Below, piece by piece: positions 1 to 13,400 of a stretch of DNA of 64,000 nt. How positions within the stretch are numbered: position 1 is the stretch's first letter; each line of letters opens with the position of its first letter. A program made the position numbers and the translations under genes. Source of the DNA: Haliclystus octoradiatus (taxonomy: Eukaryota > Cnidaria > Staurozoa > Stauromedusae > Haliclystidae); contig OU744450.1 of NCBI GenBank assembly GCA_916610825.1, positions 18,158,814 through 18,222,813 on the forward strand, given 5' to 3'. The notes under the pieces are model-generated. The model saw only the letters and a list, made by a program, of their open reading frames with translations. It was not told where the DNA came from and made no database searches.

Positions 1-297
1 TAAACGTATCATCATTCGTCTAGAAAAGTATAGCGTGGAGTCGATAGTAATTAGTAAAGTGGAAGTACAATGTTTTACATTTGGAACTACGATACAACTG
101 AATGGTATTTACAAGTAGAATATGTATATAATTTATAAGCAGCCTATTGGTCAGCGTATATAATCATAAACGATGACATTTCTCGTGCCGATTATGACCC
201 TAAATTTACTAATCGGCATCTCTTCTTGCAGAATGCAGCTCTGATGGCATCATGATGTGGTGTGCTTGATTCGTCATAAGTTCTGGCTAAGAAAGGA

Positions 298-3084
298 TTA
301 TTCTTTGTCTGTTGTCTGCCCAGCATTATTAACTGCAGATACAACCGAAAGTGTATGCTGACGGGCGTTAGTTTGACTAGAATCTTGAGACTGCGATTGA
401 TACGTTGATTCACCACGTAAGCGCATTTCATCAATTTTGCAACAACAACAACACATTGCCCAGCATCTATAGTCTTTCAAGATGTTGAAGTAGGCACGTC
501 GAAATCCTTTACTTCTGATACCAAGAACGATAGGATTACAGCATGAATTAAGATAACCCATCAAAAATGCGAAATTACCAAACGAGGCGTTTGAAAGTTG
601 GGGAATAAATGCACCGAATATGGACATGATAAGAAAAGGGGTCCAGCAAATCATGAATGTTGTTAACACGATAATCATTGTAAACACAACTCTGCGTTGG
701 ACCAAGTTGCGTCGTAATGTACTGCTTGACTTCTGCATTTGTTTCGCATGTTGGATAACAACTCGAATAATAAAACCATAACATACCAGAATAATCAATA
801 CAGGAATAACGAATCCAACAAATATGTAGATTAGTGCAGCTAATTTATCAATTTTAGCAGTTGGTATAAGAACTGAGCATTGACCACGCCCAGGGTTACG
901 TCCGTACCGTCCGATCTTCAATAGGGGAAGAACGGAAACAAGGAGTGACACGAACCATGTTACTGAAAGCATAATAGTAGCACTTTTCCTTAGTCGTTTA
1001 GATTTCCATTTTGCGACCACTGTCAAATATTGATGAAGACTGATCATAGCTAAGGTTATAATAGCAGTTAAAAATAATATGGAATTGATAAGACCATCAA
1101 ATTGACAAGCGGCCGTGTTGAAATGCCATTCACCTGAAACAGATAATATCTAAATGAAAATATGAACAACATTACTTAACATCATACACTATCATTCTGT
1201 TATGGCTTTTCTCTGGCTGCTAATCTCGTTGTCATAAAACTTTGATATCTATTGATATCTATCGTCACAAATAAGCATAGGTTGAAGGGGGTTTGTGACG
1301 ATTATGACAGCATGATCGATTCATTATATCATCTTTATCAGATGTTTAAATTTTAAAAATCCAACTCAATGGTTGCATCGGAAGGATAATCTATGTGCTG
1401 GAACTTGTAAAAATTGTTTAGCAATAGCTCCTTGGCATCATGGAAATGGAATGCGCATAGAATTGTCATTTACAACCAACCAACCAACCAACCAACCAAC
1501 CAACCAAGCAACATCAAAACTGCCAACATTTGTCTCATCCATGACAAAGAAGTTGTTTGAACTCTATTTCTATCAACTTTGTTACATAATCGTGAAGTTA
1601 CTTGCTGATGTCTAAACCTGCATGTCACGTGAGGAAGTTAGTAAATTATTGCCGACAACAAGTATTGTCGACGAGTTTTGGGCAATAAATGTTAGTAAGT
1701 GTAGTAATATTACAATGACATGCACCGAAGTACTGCACATCACTTGTAGCCTGATATTGGTGAACCGAATGCGGACTACCATAGTATTAAAAGATCAAAA
1801 CCAACAAAATGTGAATTTAAATAAGCTTAGCCTCCTTTGATTAACAATAATCTCCCTGAAATTAAGGCCTCCAGTAGCACAATAGAGTAGACAAAAGAAA
1901 TTTACTGTGTAAATTGATATGTGGACAAAAAATAGACACAGGTGTTCATAGAGCTAACAGACCGTAGTCAATATAGTCATATGAACAGGGAACGTTATCG
2001 TAGTAATATGAATGGACTCAGACTCTGGACTAAATGGGGAGTCAGACAGTCACATCTATCATCTATCCAAAGACAGATTTTGAAGGATGTAATGACCGTA
2101 GTCAAACACCATATGATACGAACTGAGAAATAAAGCATAGTCTCAGTACTATGTAGGTCGTTTAGCTATCTTTACATTTATTTAACTTCTTTGTTATTTT
2201 AATTTAGAGAGTGTTAAGTGGACATGGAACGTGCTCGAGATTTTATCAATTGCACTCTATCAAATACCGGTTTATGTGGCCCGTCTCCTTTATGACAAAC
2301 CGAGCAAGCTCACATCATACCTTCGTATTTTGTACTGCACGATATAACATAAAAAGAAATTAAACGACAAATTATAGCAGGCATCCTATAAACTACTCCC
2401 AAACTTCATGGATCGCAACATCTTCAATACATAGAATCATAGATAGGTCCCAGCACGTGATATACGCTCTCATCTGTCTGTTCAAAAACCAAATAGATCA
2501 AGCTCTAATAATACTTTTAGGATAACACCATCGAGTTTCCGTTTCGACAACAAATCTAAAAAATCCCAATAAACGGAAATCTCTGCAGCTGCAAAAGAAA
2601 ATTTTACTATTTTTGAGTACGTATTCCCAGAGCCCTCAGGCTTCATAGTACAGTATTCCACTGTACCAGAGTGTAGTGATTTATATGCGACTACCGGAAA
2701 TAATCAGTAGTTTAATCCTTATAAAACCCACTATATATCTACATCATTATCCTTCGCATGCTTACCCGTTGTGTAAGTGACTAGAGGAAACAAGGTACAG
2801 AATAGCAATACGCCAAGATCAGCTATACTTAGATTTAAAATAAACCAATTAGTTAATGTCCGTAGTTCTTTCCGACGATATAAAGCCATACAAACCAGAA
2901 TATTACCGGTTAAACCAATTGGTATTAACGCATATAAAGCTATTGCCATTGGTATTCTTGCAGCTAACGACATTGAAGTCTGATCAATCGTACTAATTGG
3001 CGTTGTGAGGCTAGATGTATACGGACTAGTGTATGGATTAGTAAATGTACTAGTGCCTGGAGTTATCGTTGTTGTATTATTCAT
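298..3084 (-). CDS. Orphan class A (rhodopsin-like) G-protein-coupled receptor, two coding exons
   Basis: Plasma-membrane seven-helix receptor of 384 residues, ligand unknown. Exon 1 runs 3084-2766 and ends at a gtaagc donor. Exon 2 runs 1133-298 after a tttcag acceptor. The split glycine codon joins TYTTG to EWHF with the frame kept (319 + 836 nt). Exon 1 gives an N-glycosylatable Ser/Thr-rich N-terminus, TM1 with the GN motif, and TM2 with LSIAD. Exon 2 gives the TM3 cysteine (AACQ), TM4, TM5, TM6 with CWTP, TM7 with NP, and a CCCCC run typical of palmitoylation. Odd points: the DRY triad reads HQY and the NPxxY motif reads NPIVL, so normal G-protein activation may be modified. It lies head-to-head with the PRPF38B-like gene. 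The class is certain; the subfamily (perhaps melatonin- or peptide-receptor-like) is not. Confidence 0.85.
1474..1507. repeat. (AACC)n microsatellite in the GPCR intron
   Basis: About eight tandem AACC units lie inside the 1.6 kb intron (1134-2765) of the GPCR gene. I see no coding signal in the rest of this intron; the small open frames there have no recognisable content. Confidence 0.85.
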
Positions 3085-4415
3085 ATTGAGTGTTTATTCG
3101 CTCACTCTTCAGCGATGGCGACTGAATCAATGTAATGGCTCTCTTTGTAATAGAACTTTATAGTTTGTCCAATGCAGGAGTGGTCAGGCTGGAAACGCAA
3201 ACAAACTGCCTTTTGGAACAAACGATCGGAAGACAGTACAATAACAGCGCACTGACCTCGGCTGATCTATTTGCCGCTACTCAGCATCAAGCTGACATTT
3301 AATTGATGAACAATTTTATCATACCCGTGACACATATCACTTTGACGTATTTAACAGCCTTCACAATGCGCTTCAAGTAACTCGCATCGTACTCTTGAAA
3401 ACACTTCTTTACGATCCAAGTATGCTCTTAGTAAATACAAAAAAAGGTAACATTTGAATGAAACCGGGTTTGGGATACGACGGCATTTGTTTGGCGGATG
3501 ATTGTTGAAGTTCTCTTGATACTGGCTTATGCTTACTAAATGAGACAAATTGTTAATTGTCATCTACAAGACCATTGTATTACTCGTACATCTTGATTTC
3601 GAACTCCGACAGCCCGATTTGTTATGACAGTATAAATACGATTTGCCAGGTGTTGAATTAATTGAGACTGACACAGCTAAGGTTTTCAAAGGGAACAGCA
3701 GGACTGTCAACTTTAATAAGAGTGTCAATGGGGAGGGAGGGTGTTAAAATATAGCCAAAGTGGGGCAAAAATTCCCTACATATACGAGATATCATTCTGC
3801 GCGCGCATGCTACTACTACCTGAACCAACCCTAAAATCAACCCTACTTGTGGCTTGCAGATGGAGGACACTGCTATATCCCTTCAATTCTAAATGCAGAT
3901 CATACAATCAATGTCAAATAGTTTGTAGTTTACATTCACAAACAGCTGAATAAACCATTTCATTGTTGACATTAAGTTAATTATTAATCCACTGTGTAGA
4001 TGAGAGCCCAATTACGTTCTGATATTATAATTTAAGTGTTTAACGAATGATGTACTATATGTGCAATAGTCAATATGTACATTCATATTTGATATGGCAG
4101 TATTTGTTTTAATTCAGTACACAAAGGCCACAAAAATCCTTAGTACATAGTCATCTGCATACAGGCTTTCATCAGCCTCGCTTTGATTTTTTTGAAGTCG
4201 CAATGGCTGATGGGTTTCAACGTTCTGCCGCCATGTTCTTACGTTAATTTCATGATTTTAATATTTTTGCTGTATACTACTTCAAATTATTCCAGATTAC
4301 ATGGATTGAATTCAGCAGCTACTTTACTCAGGTTTTCACGGGGTTCTAACTTCTATCCATTATCATTTTATTAACAGCTATGCATAAATACTAATTTAGA
4401 CCTACATTTTCTACA
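3085..4415. other. Shared upstream region between divergent GPCR and PRPF38B-like genes
   Basis: This 1.3 kb stretch separates the two start codons and must contain the 5' UTRs and promoters of both genes. I see no convincing TATA box or conserved block, and the short open frames have no recognisable content. Confidence 0.5.
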
Positions 4416-7400
4416 ATGTACAGCAAGGAACATCAAGGTGAAACTCAGAAGAAACTTGGCAAAACATTGCCATTATGGGGCAACGCTGCGACAATGAACA
4501 TCAACAGCATGGTGCACACTAACGTACTAGGATCCCCTTACTTCAAGAATCAATTAATAAAGCTAAAGACTTATCATGAAGTTGTCGATGAAATATTCTT
4601 CAAAGTAAGGTTAATAGTAATTGTAATATCAATATTACTGTGGTTTTGTGAGAGTGAGACTGTGTTATAACTATTATCCAGAGACCAGAATGCAGAGAGC
4701 TAATAGAAAACGGCAACTGCAATCCTGAGATAAATTTTTTTTTTCAAAAGAGCCCTTTTAAGAATTTTTTTATAGTTTCTCTCCTAATAAAACTGTAAAT
4801 CTATATAATGTTTTACCAAAAATTTTGCAAACTCTCGAAGCATTTGACAGCTCAGACTGCTCTGCAGAGAAGAGCATTTTTCGCTGAGATCTCAGGTGCG
4901 TGACAGCAATACTTTGTTGACGTTTGGCCATAATCTGCAGACTGGTTGACGGCCAGATTGAAATATGTGCTGTGCACGCCTGAGTGGGCGCAGAAATTCT
5001 ACTTTCACTCTGTGTTCTCAATCTCCAAAATATTATGTTCAGGGTCAATTTTGATGGGGAAGTAGTCGCTCTATGCAAACACGCAACAGTGTTGGAAATA
5101 GGGCTTTTCATCGTCTACATCATAAAATTTTCTTGTAATGCTTTATGGGATAGCTTTCGGACAACTCGTGCTCAAAAAACCTTCGATTAGAGGGTTTGGT
5201 ACTGTATTTGCGAGCTTGATGATTTTGATTATTGGATAATTTGGTCATTTCTTTGTGGGTTTACTTGAAAATGGTTTTAATAGCTACTATATTACCCTAA
5301 AAAGACATTTATGGAGCTCTCTTGACTCAAAAATTGATTTTTATTCTAATTGACACGGGATATAGTAGAAGTCGATTGAAATTATAACTTTTATATGGCG
5401 GGTGTAAACTTTACAGGATAATGTGAGCTTGTAAAGTTGAATGTTGATTTTCTGTAAATGTCCTTAAACGCTCACTGGCTACAGCGTCATGGCGTGAAGT
5501 TTTGGTAAAAAGCGCTGGCAAACCTTTCACCAGGAGACAAGCTCGTAAAATCCACAAGCTTTTGCATCAACCAAAATAACGTGTCGTGACATTTGGTCAG
5601 CGTTTATTTATTAAACATGTAACATTATCGAAGATTTAATACGGTCAAGTTTATTCTAAGGCTCCATGGCCTAACCTTCAATGCCACGTGAAAACAAATA
5701 TAACTGCACTTTGATAGACTATATTGAGTTGTGTTATAGAATAGAATAGACCATAGTTTGGAACTAGGCTTTATTAAACACAAAAGACTAATAAAACAAA
5801 TAAACATGTGCAGCTGCTGAGAGGCATGATTAAATAGCCTCTCTGACAATTATGAGCAGCAGCCTCCTAATTGTAAACAATAGAATTTCATAACATTCAC
5901 CCGTGCTTTTAATTAACACAATATATATATATCTGTTTATATTTTGTTTACTTTAAAGATTCAATTGTTCGACAGGATTTCTAATTCTAGTAGAGCGACG
6001 AAGAAATTTAGTAGTGTTCTCATCACTTTCTATTGGGCTTACGTTGTCCAACTCAGATGATTTGCCATTCTCACTTTTCGTTTCTTGAATAATATGATTA
6101 TCTGGTCTGTCTTTAACATTATCTGTTATATCAGTTATATCACCTCTTGGAGCAAGGTGGCGGACAGATACAGTACTTTCTCTGCCATCTTGATGGCGAA
6201 CATGGGCATAGTTTGTATTCACATCAAGTAGCTCAACTTCATCAACACTTGGGTCTTATTTACTGTGTTTCACATGTCGGCGTAGTAACACTGGACCACC
6301 ACTGGTTAGCCACGATGGCATTGAACTGCCAGATGTGGAACGTCGCTGATGTAGAAAAACTCGTTCATGTGGTGTCACATTGGTGGCAGTACATAATAGT
6401 TACCGGATGGGGTGCAAAGCGTCAGGTAGAACGGTCTCCCATTTACATGTGGACAGCTCTTTAGACTTGAGTGATAGACTGATAGCTTTCCATATAATCC
6501 CATTATACCTCTCGCACTGTCCATTTCCTTGTGGGTTGTAGAGAGTGGTTCGACTTGAGGAGATACGGTGTGCACGCAGAAATGTTTTCAGTTCCTCGGA
6601 TAATAATGATGATCCTCTATCAGAATGAATAAACATCGGCATTCCGAGTATGGAAAATAATTGCTGAAGACAAGTGATTACTGTTCCAGCAGTAACATCA
6701 GGTCATGGATAAGCAAATGGGAATCTTGAATATTTGTCAATAATAGTCAGGATATATTTATTTCTTGTTGATTAGGGCATCGCAATGGCGGGAAATGACT
6801 AACCGGGTTCCCGGACTCGATACCCGGGACCCGTTTGAATCCCGGAATTTTCCCCCCAAAAATATTTTTTCCACAATATTTTTTCGCAAATTTTTTTTTT
6901 CTGGACACATTTTATTTTATTAAAAATTGTTTCTGAAAGTCTTTTTTGCGAATATATTATTTCTAAATTCAATCCATTTGTGATACTCTAATTGTATTGA
7001 TGTAAAAAATGTTTTAAAAATAGATAAAAAGCGGTGGAAAAACGTAAGCGACATAAATTGTAAACAAGATCGTTCTATTTGATTAACACCATTCGATTTC
7101 TATTGTTTGAAAACAATAGCGGATGTGCTCCCATAACAACGCGATCAAATTTCACGCTTGGTCGAATGAAATTTTGAATTATGTCGAGTGGAAAAGAAAA
7201 GAAAGAAAGCGAGAAAACTTCAACCATCGATGATCTATTGATATGATTATACACTGATGATTGTTTAAATATGTTTCATTATTTATTATTTTGAGTTAAA
7301 GTGGTTTCATTTTGGCTAATTTACAGTACTAGTATCCAGTTAATATATTCCTGTGTTATTCAACTTTGAAAAAACCACATGGTCTTTATAGGTCTTTATG

Positions 7401-10400
7401 AAACGCGGAGTTTGTCTGTCAGATTTAGATTTTCAATTCAATTTTGATCAATTATATACCAACTCATTGGAATATTATTTAAAGCAGCAATCAGTGTTAT
7501 AAAATACTTTCAACATCAATGAAACATAAACAAATCGAAAATTATAATTTCATAAACATAGAAAGTTAAAAAATTTTATGTAAATTTTCGGGAAAATTTT
7601 CCCGAAATGCTTTCCCGGGACTCTACTTTTGGTCCGAGTCCCGGTTTCCCGGGACTCACTGCGATGCCCTATTGTTGATGATGGCAAAGGTCCTTTAAAA
7701 TCGATGTTTATTCTTTCAAATGGCTTAGTTGATTTTATCAAATGGGCTTCATCAGGCTTAAAGAATCTTGGTTTACATTGACAGCAAATAGGGCACAATG
7801 CAGTTAGGTGTTTTACATCTTCAACAGAGTAAGGAAGGTTTCTGCTCCTAATAAAATGAACCATCCGTGTTATACCTGGGTGACACAGACTATTATGTAA
7901 GTCTTGTAATGATGTGATTGAATATGTTGCTGAGCATCTTATTTGCGAGAGAGTATCTGCAGGAGCATTTTCTGTCCCTGGTCTGTATACAATGTCAAAT
8001 TTGAATGAAGAAAGTTCATTCCGCCATCTTTGGATCTTATCGTTCTTGATTTTTCCACTCTGCTGATAGTTAAGCATAAAAGCTACAGATTGTTGATCTG
8101 TTAACAGTGTGAAATGTCGTCCGGACAGGTAATGGCGCCATTTTCGAATAGATTCGACGATGGCGTAAGCTTCTTTTTCGATTGACGAATGTCCTTATTC
8201 ACTTTTTGTTAACATTCTTGAAAAGAAGGCAACAGGCTTTCCCCTTTGATTAAGCGTGGCTCCAATGGCATAATCAGATGCATCTGTTTCAACAACGAAA
8301 GGAGTTTGATCATCTATTGAATGAAGTGCAGCATCTTTGATGATTGATTTTAGCTCTTTGAAGACTTCTTCTGCTTCAGAACTTTATGGAAATGCAATGC
8401 TCTGGCTGAGTGGACGGATTCTACTAGAAAATCTTGGAATCCATTGCGAGTAGTATGAGAAAAGACCAAGAACTCTTTGAAGTTCACACTTAGAAGAAGT
8501 TAAGGGTAATTTGTTTAGTGGCTCCAGGCGTTCTGGATCAGGCTTTATTTTGTGTTTTGATATTGAATAACCAAGTAGATTTATTGAAGAACATGAAAAT
8601 TTTCTTTTGGTATCATTAATAGTTAAGTTGTGTTTTTGTGCGACAGATAAGAACTTCTTGAGGTTCTCATCGTGGGCTTCTTGAGAAATACCACATACAG
8701 TAATATCGTCTAGATATGCAAAAGTATCTTTTATCTCGTGCTCTTTTATCAATTGGTTTATGATGCGCTGAAAACAAGCGACGCCGTTTGTAACTCCAAA
8801 AGGAATCCTGCAAAATTGATAAAGACCTCATCTGCTTCAAAGGCTTTATAAATTTTATCATCCTCATGAATAGGTATTTGGTAGTATGCAGATTTAAGGT
8901 CTATGGTTGTGAAGACTTCATACTTGGCAACATCATTAACTAGTTCGTCGATTTTGGGTAGAGGGTAGGCATCAAGCTACATGTAAATTTATTGATAGTT
9001 TGAGAGTAGTCTACTACTAATCGTTTTTTATGACGCTCATTAGTAGTGACAAGCACTTGTGCTCTCCAGGGAGAGTTTCTGGGCTCTATTATACCTTCTC
9101 TGAGCATGCTCTGTATTTCAGCAGAGATAAAACTTTTGATTATCTGATTTGAATTTTCTTGATTTAATTGCAATTGGTTTACGATCTTTTGTAAGATTAG
9201 CAAATAGCTTAGGTGGATTGGTAGAAATAGCAGTAAGTGCACAAACATTAAGAGGAGCTCTATCACCACCAAATTTGAAGGTTACTGTTTCATGCTGTTT
9301 GAGAAACTCAGTTCCTAATATAATTTGAGAACAGAGTCCTGGTAGAACTGATAAATTAATGTTAGTATAAAGTGCTCCTTCTACAGTCAAATTTACAGTG
9401 ACAAAACTTTCAACCTTCAAATTTAATACAGTCGAAGCCATGTATACCGTAGAATTCTTTGGCCTTTTCATTAGCTTTAGTTGTTTGACAAGTGTAGAGC
9501 AAATAGAGTTCTCTTCGCTGCCTGTATCTAGTAATGCTTTGGTAGTTATACCCTCTATAGTAACGGATCGTTCCACTGTAGTGTTTTGTCCAACTTTGGC
9601 AAGCGTGGTTGATTGTATTGCAGCTGAATTTGAATCATTTATAGCAGTTTTAGACATGCAAACTTTAGAAAAGTGTCCTTTCTTGTTACATTTATTGCAT
9701 GCTACATCTCAAGCAGGACAATAGCGACGCTGGTGGCGATTATTACCACAAAAGAAACATTTGTTATCCGATTTAGTTGAAGTAGCTGCAGAAGCTTGCT
9801 CATTTTCAGTTAAAGCAGGTAGTTGATCTAATTTACACGATGCAACGACATGAGAATCTGTGCCGGGCCTACTGTTTATATAAATTGCAGAATTTTCTTG
9901 AGCAACTTCTAAAGAGCAAGCTAAATTTATGGCAGTATCAAGATCTAGAACTTTATTTTCCAGTAGACGTTGTCTAATAATATTTGATTGAAGACCACTT
10001 ATTAAAGTATCTCTTATAGAAACATCTCTGTGTTGGTTTGCAGTTAAAGCTACAAAATTACAGTCTTTGCGCAACAAGTTCAATGCTTGTAAAAATTGAT
10101 CAATAGACTCACCAGATTGCTGACGGCGAGTAGCTAATAAATACCTAGCATATATTTCATTGGGTTTCTTTATATATAAACCTTCCAACGTTGTAATAGC
10201 GAGTTCATATGTAGGACAATCAGATATATATTCAAATATACTGGGTGAAATATAATTAATCAGAGTATTCAAGAGCTGCTGAGAGGCATGATTAAATAGC
10301 CTCTCTAACAAATAATATTCCCCACAACACTTAACATTCGTTTTACTGTAGCCCTTCATTTTGTTAATTTCTTTCGAAGTTTGGTTGTTGCTTTTCAATA

Positions 10401-13400
10401 ACATTAAAACTATCAAATATGTTGCTCAGTCAGTGTCACTTTTAATAGATCAGGGATCACTAATGTTGTTGTGTAAATTCATAATAAACGAGGGCAGCAG
10501 ATTGTATATGTATCTTTTTGTATCTTTTTTTCTGTGAAATTATTCGCTTGCCAGTTTTCAGGTTTGATTTTCGTGAGTTTTGAAAACCCTACAAATAACA
10601 TTTTACTTATTTTACTCTTGAAACACCATATCAATAATGTTTCATATCACCATGGCTTTGATGTTTACTAGCAGAAATGATAAGATAGCGATAATAAATC
10701 ACAGAATATAGCAAACATAGTGTTGATAAATAAGAGGTAATCATACAGGAAATAAAGACGACGAAGAACTGTTGTACGAAAACGCCTCATCATGCATTGC
10801 AGCGAATCTATTTTTAACCTCGATGAAAAGCCCTATTGAACTTGCTCTCTCTTAAATTGATATGCCTGGATAATGACAGAAATTTGAAGATTCGCTCAAA
10901 TTGAAGATTATCGCTCTTGCAAATAAAACAACCAATGTCACTGTTGCAAAAGAATTTGGTGTAAACAAAAAGCAAATTTGTGACTGACGTAAATTAAAGT
11001 CCATTGTTACTAACCACAGGAAAAACAAATGTTGGAAATGGATGAACAAATGGGTGAAAACAGATTTAAATATGGACAGATAGATAAAGCCTGGCAACAA
11101 CGTAAAGGTGGTTTATTAAAAAGCGTCGGTTACTTGTATGAGATATGTTCAAGTCTCATCTTGTCGCCGATGTAAGATCAAAACATAAAACATCGCAAGA
11201 TGTTATTCCTGGTGGCCTCTTAAGCTAATGACAACATATTATGAGCTTGCTACTGAAATTATTATTAAATCTTTCAAAAAATGTTCAATATGTAATGCGT
11301 TAGATTGAAATGAAGATGATGAACTTTGCCAAAACAATGATAATATTCAAATCGAACCAGAGAAAGTTGAGTGGGAAGATGAAGTTGCCCCGCACAAGCG
11401 GCACAAAGCTATGAGTAAAGCTTGATTTATTGTAATTCTTACAACAACATGAACACATTTACATTTATTGTTTCAACAACATTGTTTTATACTATAAACT
11501 TGTCTTGGATAAATTTGTTCTCAATCTATTCTACTTTGCTTGTTTGTATTAATATTTTAATAGTTTGTATAATATATGTAAAGACTCAACATTTGAGGCA
11601 AGATAATCAACTTATACATCTGAAAATACGATAAAAAGGGTTGGAGACTTACAATATTACATTTTCAGTTAACGGCAGTTAATATAACTGATAGTCACCC
11701 CATAAGCACAAGTGCTTGTTTATTTGGGGGACATGAAACAGATTTACAGAGAAATACAAACATGTGTGCACCGACGAGGAATCGAACCCCAGCCTCCCGC
11801 ACAGAGTGCGGACACTCTGCCACTGAGCTACCAGTGCTTAAAGAGAAACCCCTACATAAAGAAGTAATTCTCTTTTGTGAATCAATTGTGACCAATAACT
11901 GCTGTACTTTTATTTCAAAAGTAATAGCAGTATGATATTTATTGAAATAGTTTAAAATTAAATATTGTGGTTAACTAACACTAACTTACTAGCTAGCTAG
12001 CTAGCTAGCTACTGTATTGGTTCCTACGGTAGGGAAATATAAAGAAAACAGTTAACACTTATGTAGGTTACACTACTTGTTTATAATTTTGAGGATTTAA
12101 AAACATCTATAATGATTCTTTGAAGTCAGATATCTTCTTTTTTCAATTATAAATTCAATTTGCATATTTCATGCTTTTGACACCGTCATTTTACGTTACC
12201 TTCCTCCTAATTGCTTTGTTGATTGTCTGATTATGATTATGATTGAACAGTTTGACTGGCAGCTATATTATAATCAGCATCATAGGATAGGTGTGATATT
12301 CTAATACGATTCAAATAAATACTAACTATATAAGAAAAAAATCAATAGAAGATTTTGATGTCAAATAGAATTCCAACAACAGCGAAATTGTAATGGACAA
12401 ATACAGAAATGGTGTCTCTTATAGTTTAGTTGTATTTCCTTAAATTTCTAATCTGCATCATCATACAATTAATGAATATCATAATTTATTATGTTTTTGC
12501 AGGTTGACCATCTTGAGCCTTGGGAGAAAGGGAGTCGTAAGACCTCTGGCCAAGTCGGAATGTGTGGTGGGGTATGTTCCAACAAGAACTTTTCGCCTTT
12601 CTATAAGTATTATTCATTTGCAGTGTCTGACAAAGGGTTTAGTCTTCTGGAATCTTTGGACATTTTCAACCTCTTCTGAATTCCATGTTGAGGTTTGGCC
12701 TATTTATAGGAAAAAAGTTTGAATTTGCTCAAGCCTTTCAGGATCTAGGATCCAAGGATTCCCACTTTTGTCGGATCCTGTTTATTTATAACTTTGAAAT
12801 ATATGTAATTGCATTTTTTCTGCGCACATTTTTATTTTTACCTATTGCCTATTGGACTAATTGTGCTGTAGAAAGGGACATCAATACATTCAATTTTAAC
12901 AGTGCCTATTGCAAAAACAACATAAACATTTTCTTAAAATCAATCGCAGAACCATGTCAGTCCGATGTGATCAGGGTAGCACAAACAATCCAAACATGCT
13001 TCTCAGAAGTTAAAGCAAAATTTCCAAGTTTTGCAAATTTTTTTACTTCCATTTATTTATTTATTTTACAATTCAATGGAAGTTGATTTTATCATCTTCA
13101 TTTTCCTAATTCCAGAGATTTGACAATTGCTAGACTATGTAAAAAGAGGGTCAATGGCGTATTGAGAAATTAGGGTTGAATTAAATGCTCTCAATTTGTA
13201 AACAAAACCACGGATTGGACAACCAATTCAATGAACTCTGTCGTTAATAAAATGTTTTTCTACTCACTTGAAAATAAATAACATTTTTAAGAAATTATGA
13301 TTCTGCTTCGGAAAGCAGATTTACAATAATTATTTTTGAAGTGAAATGAGCAGCAAATATATGGAGCAGCTTCAGATTTTCGTCATGTCTTCAGGAAGCT

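Larger units (their letters stand above)
5712..10336 (-). mobile_element. Decayed Ty3/gypsy LTR retrotransposon in PRPF38B intron 1
   Basis: Antisense to the host gene. Reading the minus strand, the order is LTR remnant, gag with zinc knuckle, retropepsin, reverse transcriptase, RNase H, integrase, then the 3' LTR. This protease-RT-RNaseH-integrase order is that of Ty3/gypsy. Frameshifts and stops break pol in several places. The 5' LTR is reduced to about 63 bp joined directly to gag, implying an internal deletion. A hAT element sits in the integrase. I see no env-like frame. It is not autonomous. Confidence 0.85.

Noticed and set aside
5625..5849. Minus-strand frame of 74 codons
   Set aside because: It runs through the LTR; the similarity to the gag frame start is the shared 33 bp LTR block, not a protein.
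6147..6464. 105-codon plus-strand frame
   Set aside because: It is antisense to the decayed gypsy integrase and follows from its composition.
12685..13086. 133-codon plus-strand frame in PRPF38B intron 2
   Set aside because: No recognisable domain, overlaps intronic repeat blocks and sits between well-supported splice sites of PRPF38B.
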